Of a DNA stretch of 64,000 nucleotides, positions 52,308 to 59,940 are shown one piece after another (within the stretch, counting starts at the first letter, position 1; each line of letters starts with the position of its first letter). Location of the stretch: NCBI GenBank assembly GCA_963764665.1, contig CAVXTL010000010.1, positions 62,001 through 126,000 of the forward strand. Direction: 5' to 3'. The notes under the pieces were generated by a model. It was not told the origin of the DNA, searched no databases, and was given only the letters and a program-made list of their open reading frames with translations. Made by a program: the position numbers and the translations under genes. The DNA comes from JACVRW01 sp963764665 (GTDB lineage Bacteria > Actinomycetota > Thermoleophilia > Solirubrobacterales > Thermoleophilaceae).

Positions 52308-53381
52308 GTGCGCGCTGTACCCATAACGCCGCCGCCAAACGCCGAGACCGTCGTTCCGGGCCCCGCTGAGGGGCACGGTCGCAGGCTCACGGTCGCGTTC
52401 GAGGCGCTCGAGGCGTTCCCGGCGCTCGCGGAGTCGCGCAACCGCGTGCTGAGGGTGGTGCGCGAGGAGCGCGCGTCCGTGGGAGAGGTCGTGGCCGCCG
52501 TCGAGTCCGACGTCGCGCTGGTGATCACCGTGCTGCGTATCGCCAACCGCACGGTGCAGCGCAAGAAGGGCAAGATCGCAAGCATCCCCGAGGCGGTGGA
52601 GGTTCTCTCGCCCGACGGCGTGGAGGCGCTGGCCGCCCGGGCCGCAACATTCGACTTCTTCGAGCGCACCCCGGGCTGGGACCTCATGCCCGAGCGCTTC
52701 CGGCTGCACGCCGTGGCCACCCAGGCCGCCGCCGACCGGCTGGCCCGCGAGCTCGACTACGAGGACCGCGACGAGCTGCTCTGCACCGCTCTGCTGCACG
52801 ACATCGGCAAGCTGGTGCTCGCGCACGCCTACCCCGGATACCCGGACCAGATCCACGGTGAGGCGCGCACGCCCGAGGCCCGGATCCGCCGCGAGCGGCT
52901 CGAGCTGGGCGTGGACCACGCTCTGGTGGGCGGCGTGCTCGCGCGCCGCTGGGGCCTGCCCAACCGGCTGGCCCTGGCCATCGAGCGCCACCACGCCGAG
53001 GACGCCGAGGGCGAGGCCGCGCTGGTGAGGCTCGCCGACATGCTCGCCCACTACGGGCACGCGCAGGCCGTCTCGCCGAATCAGCTTCTCAACGCCGCGC
53101 AGGCCTGTGGCCTCTCCACGGACCAGCTGCGCGCGGTCATGTACGAGCTGCCGCAGGGCAGCTCGGGCGCCAAGCGCCACGTGGACCCGTGCCCGCTCTC
53201 CGGGCGTGAGGTCGAGGTCCTGAAGCGCCTGGCCGAGGGCAAGGTGTACAAGCAGATCGCGCAGGAGCTCGAGCTGTCGACCAGCACGGTGCGGACGCAC
53301 CTCCACAACACCTACTCGAAGCTGGGTGCCGTGGACCGTGCGCAGGCCGTGCTGATCGCCACCGAGCGCGGCTGGATCTAG
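52308..53381 (+). CDS. HDOD-domain protein fused to a LuxR-type HTH
   Basis: 357 residues. N-terminal HDOD domain (residues ~25-270): LRVVREERASVGEVVAAVESDVALVITVLRIAN, then LLHDIGKLVLAHAYP and ERHHAEDAEGEA, which keep HD-like metal residues. C-terminal LuxR/GerE HTH (~295-357): LSGREVEVLKRLAEGKVYKQIAQELELSTSTVRTHLHNTYSKLGAVDR. No receiver domain. The fusion implies a transcription factor controlled by the HDOD module, perhaps via a nucleotide or protein partner. Confidence 0.85.
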   Translation: MRAVPITPPPNAETVVPGPAEGHGRRLTVAFEALEAFPALAESRNRVLRVVREERASVGEVVAAVESDVALVITVLRIANRTVQRKKGKIASIPEAVEVLSPDGVEALAARAATFDFFERTPGWDLMPERFRLHAVATQAAADRLARELDYEDRDELLCTALLHDIGKLVLAHAYPGYPDQIHGEARTPEARIRRERLELGVDHALVGGVLARRWGLPNRLALAIERHHAEDAEGEAALVRLADMLAHYGHAQAVSPNQLLNAAQACGLSTDQLRAVMYELPQGSSGAKRHVDPCPLSGREVEVLKRLAEGKVYKQIAQELELSTSTVRTHLHNTYSKLGAVDRAQAVLIATERGWI

Positions 53382-53419
53382 GCCTTCCACAACTGCTTGT
53401 GAAATGCTGGCGCGCGCCC

Positions 53420-55018
53420 ATGGCGAGCGTGCGCGACGTGACCCTTGACCTCCTGCGCGAGCGCGGGATGACCACGATGTTCGGCAATCCCGGCTCCACC
53501 GAGCTGCCGATGCTCGCGGACTTCCCCGACGACTTCCGCTACGTGCTCGGCCTGCACGAGATCGTGGCTGTGGGGATGGCCGACGGCTTCGCCCAGGCCA
53601 GCGGGCGCACCACGATGGTCAACCTCCACACCGCGCCGGGAGTGGGGAACGGCATGGGCGCGATCTTCAACGCCCAGGCCAACAAGACGCCGCTGCTGGT
53701 GACCGCCGGGCAGCAGGCGCGCTCGCTCATGACGGTGCAGGCCAATCTGACTAACCGCGATGCGGTGCGGATGCCGCATCCGCTCGTGAAGTGGAGCTAC
53801 GAGCCGCCGCGAGCGGAGGACGTGCCGCATGCGCTGGCGCGCGGCGCGCACCTCGCGTCGCTGCCGCCGCGCGGGCCGGTGTTCGTGTCGATCCCGATGG
53901 ACGACTGGGGGGTCGAGGCCGACCCGGTGGCCACGCCGCACCAGATGGGCCGCACGGTGTCGGGTGCCGCGCAGCCGGCCCCGGACTCGATCCGCGAGCT
54001 GGGGGAGAGGCTCGCCCGCGCCGAGCGGCCGGTTCTCGTGGCGGGTCCGGAGCTCGACTCACAGCCTGGCTGGGACGCGGCCGTGGCCCTGGCGGAGCGC
54101 CTGCGGATGCCGGTGTGGGCCACTCCCGCCACCGGCGGTGGGCGGCTGGGCTTCCCGGAGAACCACCCGGCCTTCCAGGGGCTGCTGCCGCCGGCCGTGG
54201 GCCCCCTCGGCGAGACGCTCGCCGGACACGACCTCGTGCTCGTGGCGGGCTCGTCGGTGTTCCCCTACTACCCCAACATCCCCGGGCCTCCGCTTCCGGA
54301 GGGCGCGTCGCTGGTGGCGATCACCAGCGATCCCGACGAGGCGGCGCGCGCGCCGATGGGCGATGCGGTGGTGGCCGACCCCGCGCTCACGCTCGCGGCA
54401 CTCGTAGGAGAGGTCAACGAGTCCGGCGCCGAACGGCCGCCCGAGCGCCCGGCCCCGGAGCCGCCCGAGGAGTCCGACCCGATGAGCCCCTCGGCCGCCG
54501 CCGCCACGCTGGCCGACGTGTTCCCGGAAGACGGCATCGTGGTGCTGGAGGCGCCGTCGAGCACCCTGGCTGTGCGCAATCGCCTGCGGCTCTCGCGCCC
54601 GGGCAGCTACTACTTCGGCGCCGGCGGGGGCCTCGGTTTCGGCCTGGCCGCGGCGATCGGGGTGCAGCTCGCCCAGCCCGAGCGCCCCGTGGTGTGCGTC
54701 GTCGGCGAGGGCTCGGCCCAATACGCGATCCAGGGGCTCTGGACCGCCGCCGCCTACGACGTGCCCGTGACCTTCCTGGTCCTGCGCAACGAGGAGTACG
54801 CGATCCTCAAGTGGTTCGCCTCGCTCGAGTCGGTCACGGGGGCTCCGGGGCTCGACCTGCCGGCCCTCGACGTGGCCGCGGTGGCCGCGGGCTACGGCGT
54901 GGCGGCCCGGAGCGTGCGCACCCGCGACGAGCTGCATGCGGCGCTCGGCGATGCCATCGCCACGGAGGCGCCCTCGCTCGTCGAGGTGAGAGTGGCGCCT
55001 GGCATGGCCGTCGGCTAG
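53420..55018 (+). CDS. mdlC: Benzoylformate decarboxylase (ThDP-dependent)
   Basis: 532 residues. ThDP enzyme with FGNPGSTELPML and LHEIVAVGMADGFAQASGR (the ThDP-activating Glu), NLHTAPGVGNGMG and TAGQQARS with an active-site His region typical of MdlC, and the C-terminal ThDP motif CVVGEGSAQYAIQGLWTAA. Decarboxylates benzoylformate or a related 2-keto acid. No mandelate genes nearby, so the natural substrate is uncertain. Start ATG 53420. Confidence 0.88.
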   Translation: MASVRDVTLDLLRERGMTTMFGNPGSTELPMLADFPDDFRYVLGLHEIVAVGMADGFAQASGRTTMVNLHTAPGVGNGMGAIFNAQANKTPLLVTAGQQARSLMTVQANLTNRDAVRMPHPLVKWSYEPPRAEDVPHALARGAHLASLPPRGPVFVSIPMDDWGVEADPVATPHQMGRTVSGAAQPAPDSIRELGERLARAERPVLVAGPELDSQPGWDAAVALAERLRMPVWATPATGGGRLGFPENHPAFQGLLPPAVGPLGETLAGHDLVLVAGSSVFPYYPNIPGPPLPEGASLVAITSDPDEAARAPMGDAVVADPALTLAALVGEVNESGAERPPERPAPEPPEESDPMSPSAAAATLADVFPEDGIVVLEAPSSTLAVRNRLRLSRPGSYYFGAGGGLGFGLAAAIGVQLAQPERPVVCVVGEGSAQYAIQGLWTAAAYDVPVTFLVLRNEEYAILKWFASLESVTGAPGLDLPALDVAAVAAGYGVAARSVRTRDELHAALGDAIATEAPSLVEVRVAPGMAVG

Positions 55019-56172
55019 GCGCCGGGAAGCGGAGCGCTCGCGGTCACTACGGTGCCGCGGGACGACGTCTGGATGTCCAGCCGCCCATCGAGCAGCTCGG
55101 CACGCTCGCGCATGGTCGCCAGGCCGAGGTGGCCTGGCCGCGCTCCGGTCTCCTCGAAGCCCTTGCCATCGTCGGCCACGCGCAGCTCGACGCTGTGGTC
55201 GTCGCGGCGGAGGGTCACCCGGACGGTGGATGCGCCGGCGTGTCGCCCGGCGTTGATAACCGCCTCCTGCGAGATCCTGAACAGCTCGCCCGCCACCTTC
55301 GGCGGCAGCAGCTCCGGGTCGAGCTCGACCTGGATGTCGAGTCCGTAGCGCCGGCTCCATGCCGGCACCGAGCTCTCGATCGCGGCCGCGAGCGTGACGT
55401 CCTGAAAGCCGTAGGGACCGAGGTCCACCATCTCGTCGCGGAGAGCCTGGACGTTGCGGGCGGTCAGATCGCGGGCGTCGGTGAGCAGCTCGCGGGCGCG
55501 CGCCCGCCCGTCTCCCTCCAGCTCGCGCCCCAGCGTGGAGAGGATCATGTCCAGGCCGATCAGGTCCTGCACGGGGCCGTCGTGGAGCGACTGAGCCACG
55601 CGCCGGCGCACCTCGGCCTCCTCGCGCATCGTGTGGCGCGAGAGGTCGCGGGCCTGGAGGCGCGACGCGGTCTCGGCGGTGCGCAGGCGGCCCACCACGA
55701 GGCCTGTCGAGATCGTGGCGAGCGCGAACAGCGTGTCGTGGAAGGCCACCACGTGCGAGTCGAGGGACGAGCCGCCGCGGATCACCGAGCCGGCGATCAG
55801 CACGGTGACCCAGACCACCGCGAGCAGGACCCCGCGCCGCTCTCCCTGGAAGTGGGCATGGGCGGCGACCAGGAAGGTGGCTGCGGACCTGACCCCGCGC
55901 GAGGCGTCGGGCGTGACGAGCTCCACGGCGAGCAGCACGACCAGGTCGCCGCACATGACGATCGGGCCCAGGGCGGCCTCCTGGTCCCTGAGGGCCAGCA
56001 GCAGCACTGCGATCGACCAGGGCACCACCAGCCCGCCGATCACGAGCGCGGTGTTCTCCCAGCCGTCGTATCTGGTGATCGCGACCGCCGCCAGACCGGA
56101 GAGCGACAGCGCCACGCGCGCGCCGGCGAAGACCAGCACCGGTGGAACAGAGCTGATCGACAGGCGATGCAT
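55015..56172 (-). CDS. Membrane sensor histidine kinase (NarL/DesK type)
   Basis: 385 residues from ATG 56172, overlapping the VanZ stop. Five or six membrane helices (residues ~5-150), linker coiled coil, HisKA_3 domain with QSLHDGPVQDLIGLDMI (phospho-His), then HATPase_c with ELFRISQEAVINAGRHAGAS (N box) and VADDGKGF, GHLGLATMRERAELL. A response regulator is not adjacent. Stop codon is convergent with mdlC (4-bp overlap). Confidence 0.9.
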   Translation of the reverse strand: MHRLSISSVPPVLVFAGARVALSLSGLAAVAITRYDGWENTALVIGGLVVPWSIAVLLLALRDQEAALGPIVMCGDLVVLLAVELVTPDASRGVRSAATFLVAAHAHFQGERRGVLLAVVWVTVLIAGSVIRGGSSLDSHVVAFHDTLFALATISTGLVVGRLRTAETASRLQARDLSRHTMREEAEVRRRVAQSLHDGPVQDLIGLDMILSTLGRELEGDGRARARELLTDARDLTARNVQALRDEMVDLGPYGFQDVTLAAAIESSVPAWSRRYGLDIQVELDPELLPPKVAGELFRISQEAVINAGRHAGASTVRVTLRRDDHSVELRVADDGKGFEETGARPGHLGLATMRERAELLDGRLDIQTSSRGTVVTASAPLPGA

Positions 56173-56558
56173 CAGACGGTCAGACGACGGCGGCGCTCGA
56201 GCGTCCACAGGCGCGCGGCGACCAACGCCGCGCCGGCGGAGTCGATCAGCCAGTCCACGGGGGTCCCGTGGCGACCTTCCACGAACGTCTGGTGCCACTC
56301 GTCGGTGGCCGCGTAGGCGGAGGCTATGAGCAGCGCGAGCAGGATGGCTCGACCCGGGCTGAGCACCGTCCGCAGAGGGCGCCAGAGGAGGAAGCAGAGC
56401 AGCCCGTACTCAGCGAAGTGCACGACCTTCCGGAGCACCAGGTCGAGCGTCCCGAGGCCCGAGCTGAGGTCCGGTTGGGCCGAGAAGAAGAAGATCAGGG
56501 CCATCAGCGCGAACGGGGGTAGCCAGAGGCCCGCGCCGCGGTTCAGAGACATGCGCAT
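56172..56558 (-). CDS. VanZ family membrane protein
   Basis: 128 residues from ATG 56558 (ATG 56552 two codons later). Four membrane helices; signature KVVHFAEYGLLCFLL and ATDEWHQTFVEGRHGTPVDWLIDSAGA is the VanZ core. VanZ proteins affect glycopeptide or detergent sensitivity by unknown means. Operon with the histidine kinase (stop/start overlap TGATG), so the kinase may respond to envelope state. Confidence 0.88.
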   Translation of the reverse strand: MRMSLNRGAGLWLPPFALMALIFFFSAQPDLSSGLGTLDLVLRKVVHFAEYGLLCFLLWRPLRTVLSPGRAILLALLIASAYAATDEWHQTFVEGRHGTPVDWLIDSAGAALVAARLWTLERRRRLTV

Positions 56559-56562
56559 ACCG

Positions 56563-56568
56563 TAGAGT
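56563..56568 (+). promoter_or_regulatory. -10 box of the Rrf2 gene
   Basis: TAGAGT, 9 nt before GTG 56578. Only 19 bp separate this start from the divergent VanZ start. Confidence 0.45.
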
Positions 56569-56577
56569 GGGGCGCCG

Positions 56578-56979
56578 GTGCTGGTCATCACCACGAAGTC
56601 CCCGTATGCGGTACGAGCTCTCGCCGAGCTGGCCCGCCGCGGCCGCGGCGCGCCGGTCCCGATCGGAGAGATCGCCAGGGCGCGTGACATCCCCGTGCAG
56701 TTCCTGGAAGGACTGTTCGCGACCCTGCGCCGAGCCGGGATCCTTCAGAGCCAGCGCGGGGTGAAGGGTGGCTACAACTTCGCCCGCTCACCCTCCGACG
56801 TAACGGTCCTCGAGATTGTCGAGCTGCTCGAGGGGGAGCTGGGAGCGGACGCCGCCGAGTCGGGCCCGATCTGGACCGAGGCAGTGGAGGCCACCCGCAC
56901 CGTTCTGGCGGGCACGACGATCGCCGAGCTGGCAGAGCGCGAGGCCCAGGCGGCCGGCGCGCAGATGTACTACATCTGA
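56578..56979 (+). CDS. Rrf2 family transcriptional regulator
   Basis: 133 residues. Winged helix SPYAVRALAELARRG, IGEIARARDIPVQFLEGLFATLRRAGIL, SQRGVKGGYNFARSPSDVTVLEIVE. The three cysteines used for an Fe-S cluster in IscR/NsrR are absent, so it is a cluster-free type such as CymR. Regulated genes unknown; divergent from VanZ-kinase. Confidence 0.9.
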   Translation: MLVITTKSPYAVRALAELARRGRGAPVPIGEIARARDIPVQFLEGLFATLRRAGILQSQRGVKGGYNFARSPSDVTVLEIVELLEGELGADAAESGPIWTEAVEATRTVLAGTTIAELAEREAQAAGAQMYYI

Positions 56980-57183
56980 ACACCCCCGCGGCCTAGAGCC
57001 TAACCCCGCATTCCTAAGCCGATCGGGTGCCCATAGCGACCCGTATCGACCCGTAGTTCTGGCGCACGACTGGCGCGAGAACTGGCGCGAGCGCCACCCC
57101 TTCCGAACGTCGGAGGGGCACAGGGCTTCTCCAGTGAACGAGGCCCGGCGTCCCCACGCCAGGCCCCGAGAGAGGAGATCGAC

Positions 57184-57410
57184 ATGTCCTCGATCTCGCT
57201 AGACGATACGGCCTACCTCGGCACAACCTCGAGGCCGGCGTCCGGGCTCACGATCCCGACCACCTGCACACGTTGCGGCTCGAGCCTGGGGGGACGCAAG
57301 CAGCGGTCACGCTGGGCCAAGATCGGTAAGGCCCGCTACGTGCGTCCACACGTGGACCTGCCGGTGCGGCAAGCGCCGCACCATCCGCCAGGAGGTCGGC
57401 GCTCGGTAGG
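57184..57410 (+). pseudogene. Zinc-ribbon island protein, frameshifted
   Basis: ATG 57184 (AGAGGAG upstream) gives MSSISLDDTAYLGTTSRP, then TTCTRCGSSLGG. Near 57345 a one-base shift restores a second Cys pair: TWTCRCGKRRTIRQEVGAR and a stop at 57410. CxxC plus CxC makes a sensible zinc ribbon only when both frames are joined. Without the shift the frame runs on as Gly/Arg-rich junk to 57630. First gene of the second accessory region. Confidence 0.5.
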
Positions 57411-57743
57411 CGGGCGCACGGCCGGTAGCCCGGCCCACAACCGCACGACCGCCCCCGGCGAACCCGGAGGGTCGCGGAGGAACCGCGACGGCGCAACGCG
57501 AGGCCCGATTTCTGGACGTAGAGGACTGGGGCCAGGCGTCCGGTGGTGGAACCCGATGGGACAGCCGGCCGAGATGGCAGAGGCGCTAGGCGGGGGAGCC
57601 ACCGATGGGAGCCGAGGAGTGTCCCGGTAGCACCGGGATGGACAGAGCCTCGGGGTGAGCGGAGTGCGGAGATGAATTCGTTCTTGGCCCCGGAGGGATG
57701 GACCCACCGTGGGCGCACACGGGACACCTAGGAGGGCGGAGCG
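57411..57743. other. 333-bp region without a convincing gene
   Basis: Open frames here are Gly/Arg-rich and lack starts with ribosome binding sites, apart from a 19-codon ATG frame at 57672-57731. An inverted repeat TCCCGGT-AGC-ACCGGGA lies near 57619-57635. The region ends with AGGAGGG, the ribosome binding site of the next gene. Confidence 0.35.
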
Positions 57744-58001
57744 TTGGGAAAGAGGAGCAGGGACTTTCAGAAGGCTGCGGCTGCGAGGCAGGACGCGGCT
57801 TGGCGGGGTAGGCCGGCGACTGATCGTCAGCTGGCGGTGTTGGAGCGGATCGGTGCCCCGCGGTCTGAGTCGATGACGAGGGGCGAGGCGTCGGAGCTCA
57901 TCACGGCGCATGCGAAGGAGAACCCGGTGTCGAGGCGGGCCTTGAGGCGTGCTCACAGGGCCCGCAAGCGCCAGCGAACCGCTACGGCTAGTGCGAAGTA
58001 G
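57744..58001 (+). CDS. Small basic island protein
   Basis: 85 residues from TTG 57744 with AGGAGGG 6 nt upstream. TDRQLAVLERIGAPRSESMTRGEASELITAH resembles the short helical motif (TPKQ...L...G....T..EAS..I) found in phage and helicase-associated proteins. The ends are Arg/Lys-rich, fitting DNA binding. No firm family. Confidence 0.6.
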   Translation: MGKRSRDFQKAAAARQDAAWRGRPATDRQLAVLERIGAPRSESMTRGEASELITAHAKENPVSRRALRRAHRARKRQRTATASAK

Positions 58002-58032
58002 GGGGCCGTCACCAGACCTAGCGTGTGCCGCG

Positions 58033-58197
58033 ATGGTTTGTCCTAGCTGCCTCAACACCGTCACGCGTGTCCTCGAGACCCGCGGGTCGGGCTCCGCGGT
58101 GCGCCGCCGCCGCGAGTGCACCTGTTGCGGCAAGCGCTTCACGACCTACGAGTCGTCCGGCAAGCCGGCGCGCGACCCCATGAGGGCTGTGGCGTGA
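58033..58197 (+). CDS. NrdR-type zinc-ribbon protein without ATP-cone
   Basis: 54 residues from ATG 58033: MVCPSCLNTVTRVLETRGSG, then RRRRECTCCGKRFTTYES. The CPxC...CxxC pattern and RRRRxCxxCxKRFTTYE match the N-terminal DNA-binding ribbon of the ribonucleotide-reductase repressor NrdR, but the ATP-cone domain (about 100 residues) is missing. It could be a stand-alone island-encoded DNA-binding ribbon or a truncated NrdR. Confidence 0.7.
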   Translation: MVCPSCLNTVTRVLETRGSGSAVRRRRECTCCGKRFTTYESSGKPARDPMRAVA

Positions 58198-58237
58198 CCT
58201 GGGGGCCAACCCGCACCCCTCTACAGAAGCGGTCGGG

Positions 58238-58267
58238 CTACTCCGACAGCGCCACAGCTTCGAGGGC
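58238..58267 (-). pseudogene. C-terminal remnant of an NTF2-like cassette
   Basis: Nine codons and a stop reading ALEAVALSE, the family C terminus, with no gene body. It begins directly after, and in phase with, the TAA of the gene at 58268-58609. Confidence 0.65.
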
Positions 58268-58609
58268 TTAGAAGCTGTGGTCGTGGATCTGTTGCGACTG
58301 CGGCGGCGGCCCCGACTGCAGGTCGATCCCGTGCACGTCCTGGACGCGCTCCCGAAACCATTGGTGGAACGGGTCCTCCGACGATGCGACCCCTTCCATG
58401 GCCCGCGCAATGTCGTCAGCTTCCATGTACACGACCGCGACCGTGCCGGCCGGCGTCTCCTGATGCCAGACCGCATGCCGGGTGACTCCGAGCTGCTTCC
58501 ACGACGTCTCGTAGCCCTCGCGGCGAGGACCCGTCATCTCTTTCATCCAGTCAAGATCGGCCTGCTCCTTGCCAGGCAGAACCGGGACGACAAAGCCCAC
58601 AGCAGGCAT
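58268..58609 (-). CDS. Hypothetical protein, ferredoxin-like barrel suspected; cargo between cassette remnants
   Basis: 113 residues from ATG 58609 (AGGAGAG 5 nt upstream). MPAVGFVVPVLPGKEQADLDWMKE, VTRHAVWHQETPAGTVAVVYMEADD, and a following helix suggest a dimeric alpha-beta barrel similar to DUF6176-type proteins; this is a weak assignment. It lies exactly between an N-terminal remnant (58660-58684) and a C-terminal remnant (58238-58267) of the NTF2-like family. Function unknown. Confidence 0.6.
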   Translation of the reverse strand: MPAVGFVVPVLPGKEQADLDWMKEMTGPRREGYETSWKQLGVTRHAVWHQETPAGTVAVVYMEADDIARAMEGVASSEDPFHQWFRERVQDVHGIDLQSGPPPQSQQIHDHSF

Positions 58610-58659
58610 GGAACTCTCCTCAATTGGGTGCGGCGCGAGCGTAACCGTTGCGACTCCCG

Positions 58660-58684
58660 CCTGCCACACGTGCTCCTACGACAT
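58660..58684 (-). pseudogene. N-terminal remnant of an NTF2-like cassette
   Basis: ATGTCGTAGGAGCACGTG: the family start ATGTCGCAGGAGAACGTG with CAG changed to a TAG stop and one further change. It is 3 bp after the stop of the gene at 58688, the same spacing as between the intact tandem members. Confidence 0.65.
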
Positions 58685-58687
58685 CGG

Positions 58688-59086
58688 CTATTCCGACAGC
58701 CCCACGGCTTCGAGGGCCTCGAGTTCGCCGGGGTAGGCGATGGCGGCGCCGATCTTGCCTTCGCGCAGCGTCCAGACGACGGAGTAGCTCTGGTTGACCG
58801 GGACGCCGCTCCCGTGCCCTATCAGCCGGTAGTCAACCGCCATAACGAGGTGCTCGCCGATGGTTGCCACCTCGCGTGCGGACCCTTCCGCTGTGCGCCA
58901 ACTCTCCGCCGTCCTCTCCGCCCACGCCCGAAAGCCCGCATGGCCATGAAAGACGACCCCGTCCAACAGATGCGAGGGCGGGCGCAGGTCCAGATCCTCC
59001 GTGAGGAAGCTGACGGCCGCATCGACATCGCCCCTATTGAAGGCTTCAAGAAAGGCGTGCACGACCTCCACGTTCTCCTGCGACAT
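58688..59086 (-). CDS. NTF2/SnoaL-like protein (array member 3)
   Basis: 132 residues; starts ATGTCGCAGGAGAACGTGGA, ends LEALEAVGLSE. Helix HAFLEAFNRGDVDAAVSFL, strands VFHGHAGFRAW and LVMAVDYRLIGHGSG, then YSVVWTLREGKIGAAIAYP. NTF2-like fold, ligand unknown. Last intact gene of a minus-strand tandem array read 59902 to 58688, with 3-bp gaps that imply one transcript. Confidence 0.88.
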   Translation of the reverse strand: MSQENVEVVHAFLEAFNRGDVDAAVSFLTEDLDLRPPSHLLDGVVFHGHAGFRAWAERTAESWRTAEGSAREVATIGEHLVMAVDYRLIGHGSGVPVNQSYSVVWTLREGKIGAAIAYPGELEALEAVGLSE

Positions 59087-59089
59087 CGC

Positions 59090-59494
59090 CTACTCCGACA
59101 GCCCCACGGCCTCGAGGGCTTGGTCCTTGCTCTGGAACATCTGGATTCGAGCGATCAGGCCATCGCGAAAGGCCCACAGGTTCGCGACCTGGGCTTCGGT
59201 CTTGATGCCGCTTGCCCTCCCTTCGCCCCGGAAGACGTTGACCGTAATCACGCGTCCGTCGCCGCACTCGATCACCTCTGCGAAGTCGATCACGACTTTC
59301 CCCCATGCATCCCAGACGGTCCTCCACATCTGGATCGCTTCGACCGGTCCCAGATAGACGCCCCTGAAGGGCCCACGCGCGGCCGAGAAGTCGATTTCGA
59401 CCGCGTCGTGGAGGCAGCCGGCGGCGGCATCCACGTCCTGCTGTGCCCAAGCCTCCCGCCAGCGGTGCAGCACGTCCACGTTCTCCTGCGACAT
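59090..59494 (-). CDS. NTF2/SnoaL-like protein (array member 2)
   Basis: 134 residues, starts with the same 20 bases as its neighbours and ends DQALEAVGLSE. Core RWREAWAQQDVDAAAGCLHDAVEID, GPFRGVYLGPVEAIQMWR and VNVFRGEGRASGIKT. Little similarity to neighbours in the middle third. Ends three bases before the next start. Confidence 0.88.
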   Translation of the reverse strand: MSQENVDVLHRWREAWAQQDVDAAAGCLHDAVEIDFSAARGPFRGVYLGPVEAIQMWRTVWDAWGKVVIDFAEVIECGDGRVITVNVFRGEGRASGIKTEAQVANLWAFRDGLIARIQMFQSKDQALEAVGLSE

Positions 59495-59497
59495 CGG

Positions 59498-59902
59498 CTA
59501 CTCCGATACTCCCGCGGCCTCAAGGGCTTCGGATCTGTTGAGGCAGGCCACTCGCTTGGCTATCTGCCCGTCTCGAAGCCAGAACGCCGAGAAGACCCGC
59601 ATGTCGACCCGCGCTCCGCTGCCGAGGCCGGAGGCGGTCAGGTGCTCCATCACAACTACGACCGGATCAGCGTCGTAGAGGACCTCGTCAATCGAGAGCT
59701 CGAACTCCGCCCACGCCTCGCGGATGTCGTAAACCCACTCTTCGAGCGCGTCAGCACCTCGGTAGACGGGCTGAATCCCTGCGAAGCCACCGGTGGTGCC
59801 CCACTCCACGTCGTCGGCTGCCAGCCCGCTCAGGGTGGCGGTATCGCCAGATGCGAAAGCCTCCAGCGCCCGACACACCAGTTCCACGTTCTCCTGCGAC
59901 AT
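59498..59902 (-). CDS. NTF2/SnoaL-like protein (array member 1)
   Basis: 134 residues, start tract ATGTCGCAGGAGAACGTGGA, end SEALEAAGVSE (two changes from the consensus end). Core CRALEAFASGDTATLSGLAADDVEW, PVYRGADALEEWVYDI and VVVVMEHLTASGLGSG. First intact gene of the three-gene array; what drives it is unclear because a lipoprotein gene lies where the leader would be. Confidence 0.88.
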   Translation of the reverse strand: MSQENVELVCRALEAFASGDTATLSGLAADDVEWGTTGGFAGIQPVYRGADALEEWVYDIREAWAEFELSIDEVLYDADPVVVVMEHLTASGLGSGARVDMRVFSAFWLRDGQIAKRVACLNRSEALEAAGVSE

Positions 59903-59905
59903 CGC

Positions 59906-59940
59906 CTACTCCGACAGCCCCACCGGTTGGAGGACCTTGG
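59906..59940 (-). pseudogene. C-terminal remnant of an NTF2-like cassette
   Basis: KVLQPVGLSE and TAG, related to EALEAVGLSE at DNA level (GTGGGGCTGTCGGAGTAG shared), 3 bp before array member 1 and directly behind the lipoprotein gene stop. No body. Confidence 0.6.

Noticed and set aside
51129..53390. 753-codon antisense frame across gltX and the HDOD gene
   Set aside because: It spans a real intergenic region and two genes; composition of a shadow.
57014..57226. Minus-strand frame resembling an integrase tail
   Set aside because: No catalytic motif; composition of a shadow. No att repeat was found for the second accessory region.
57543..57731. 62-codon frame before the 57744 gene
   Set aside because: Gly/Arg-rich, no ribosome binding site at its GTG, no homologue in the sister island; only its last 19 codons have a usable ATG.
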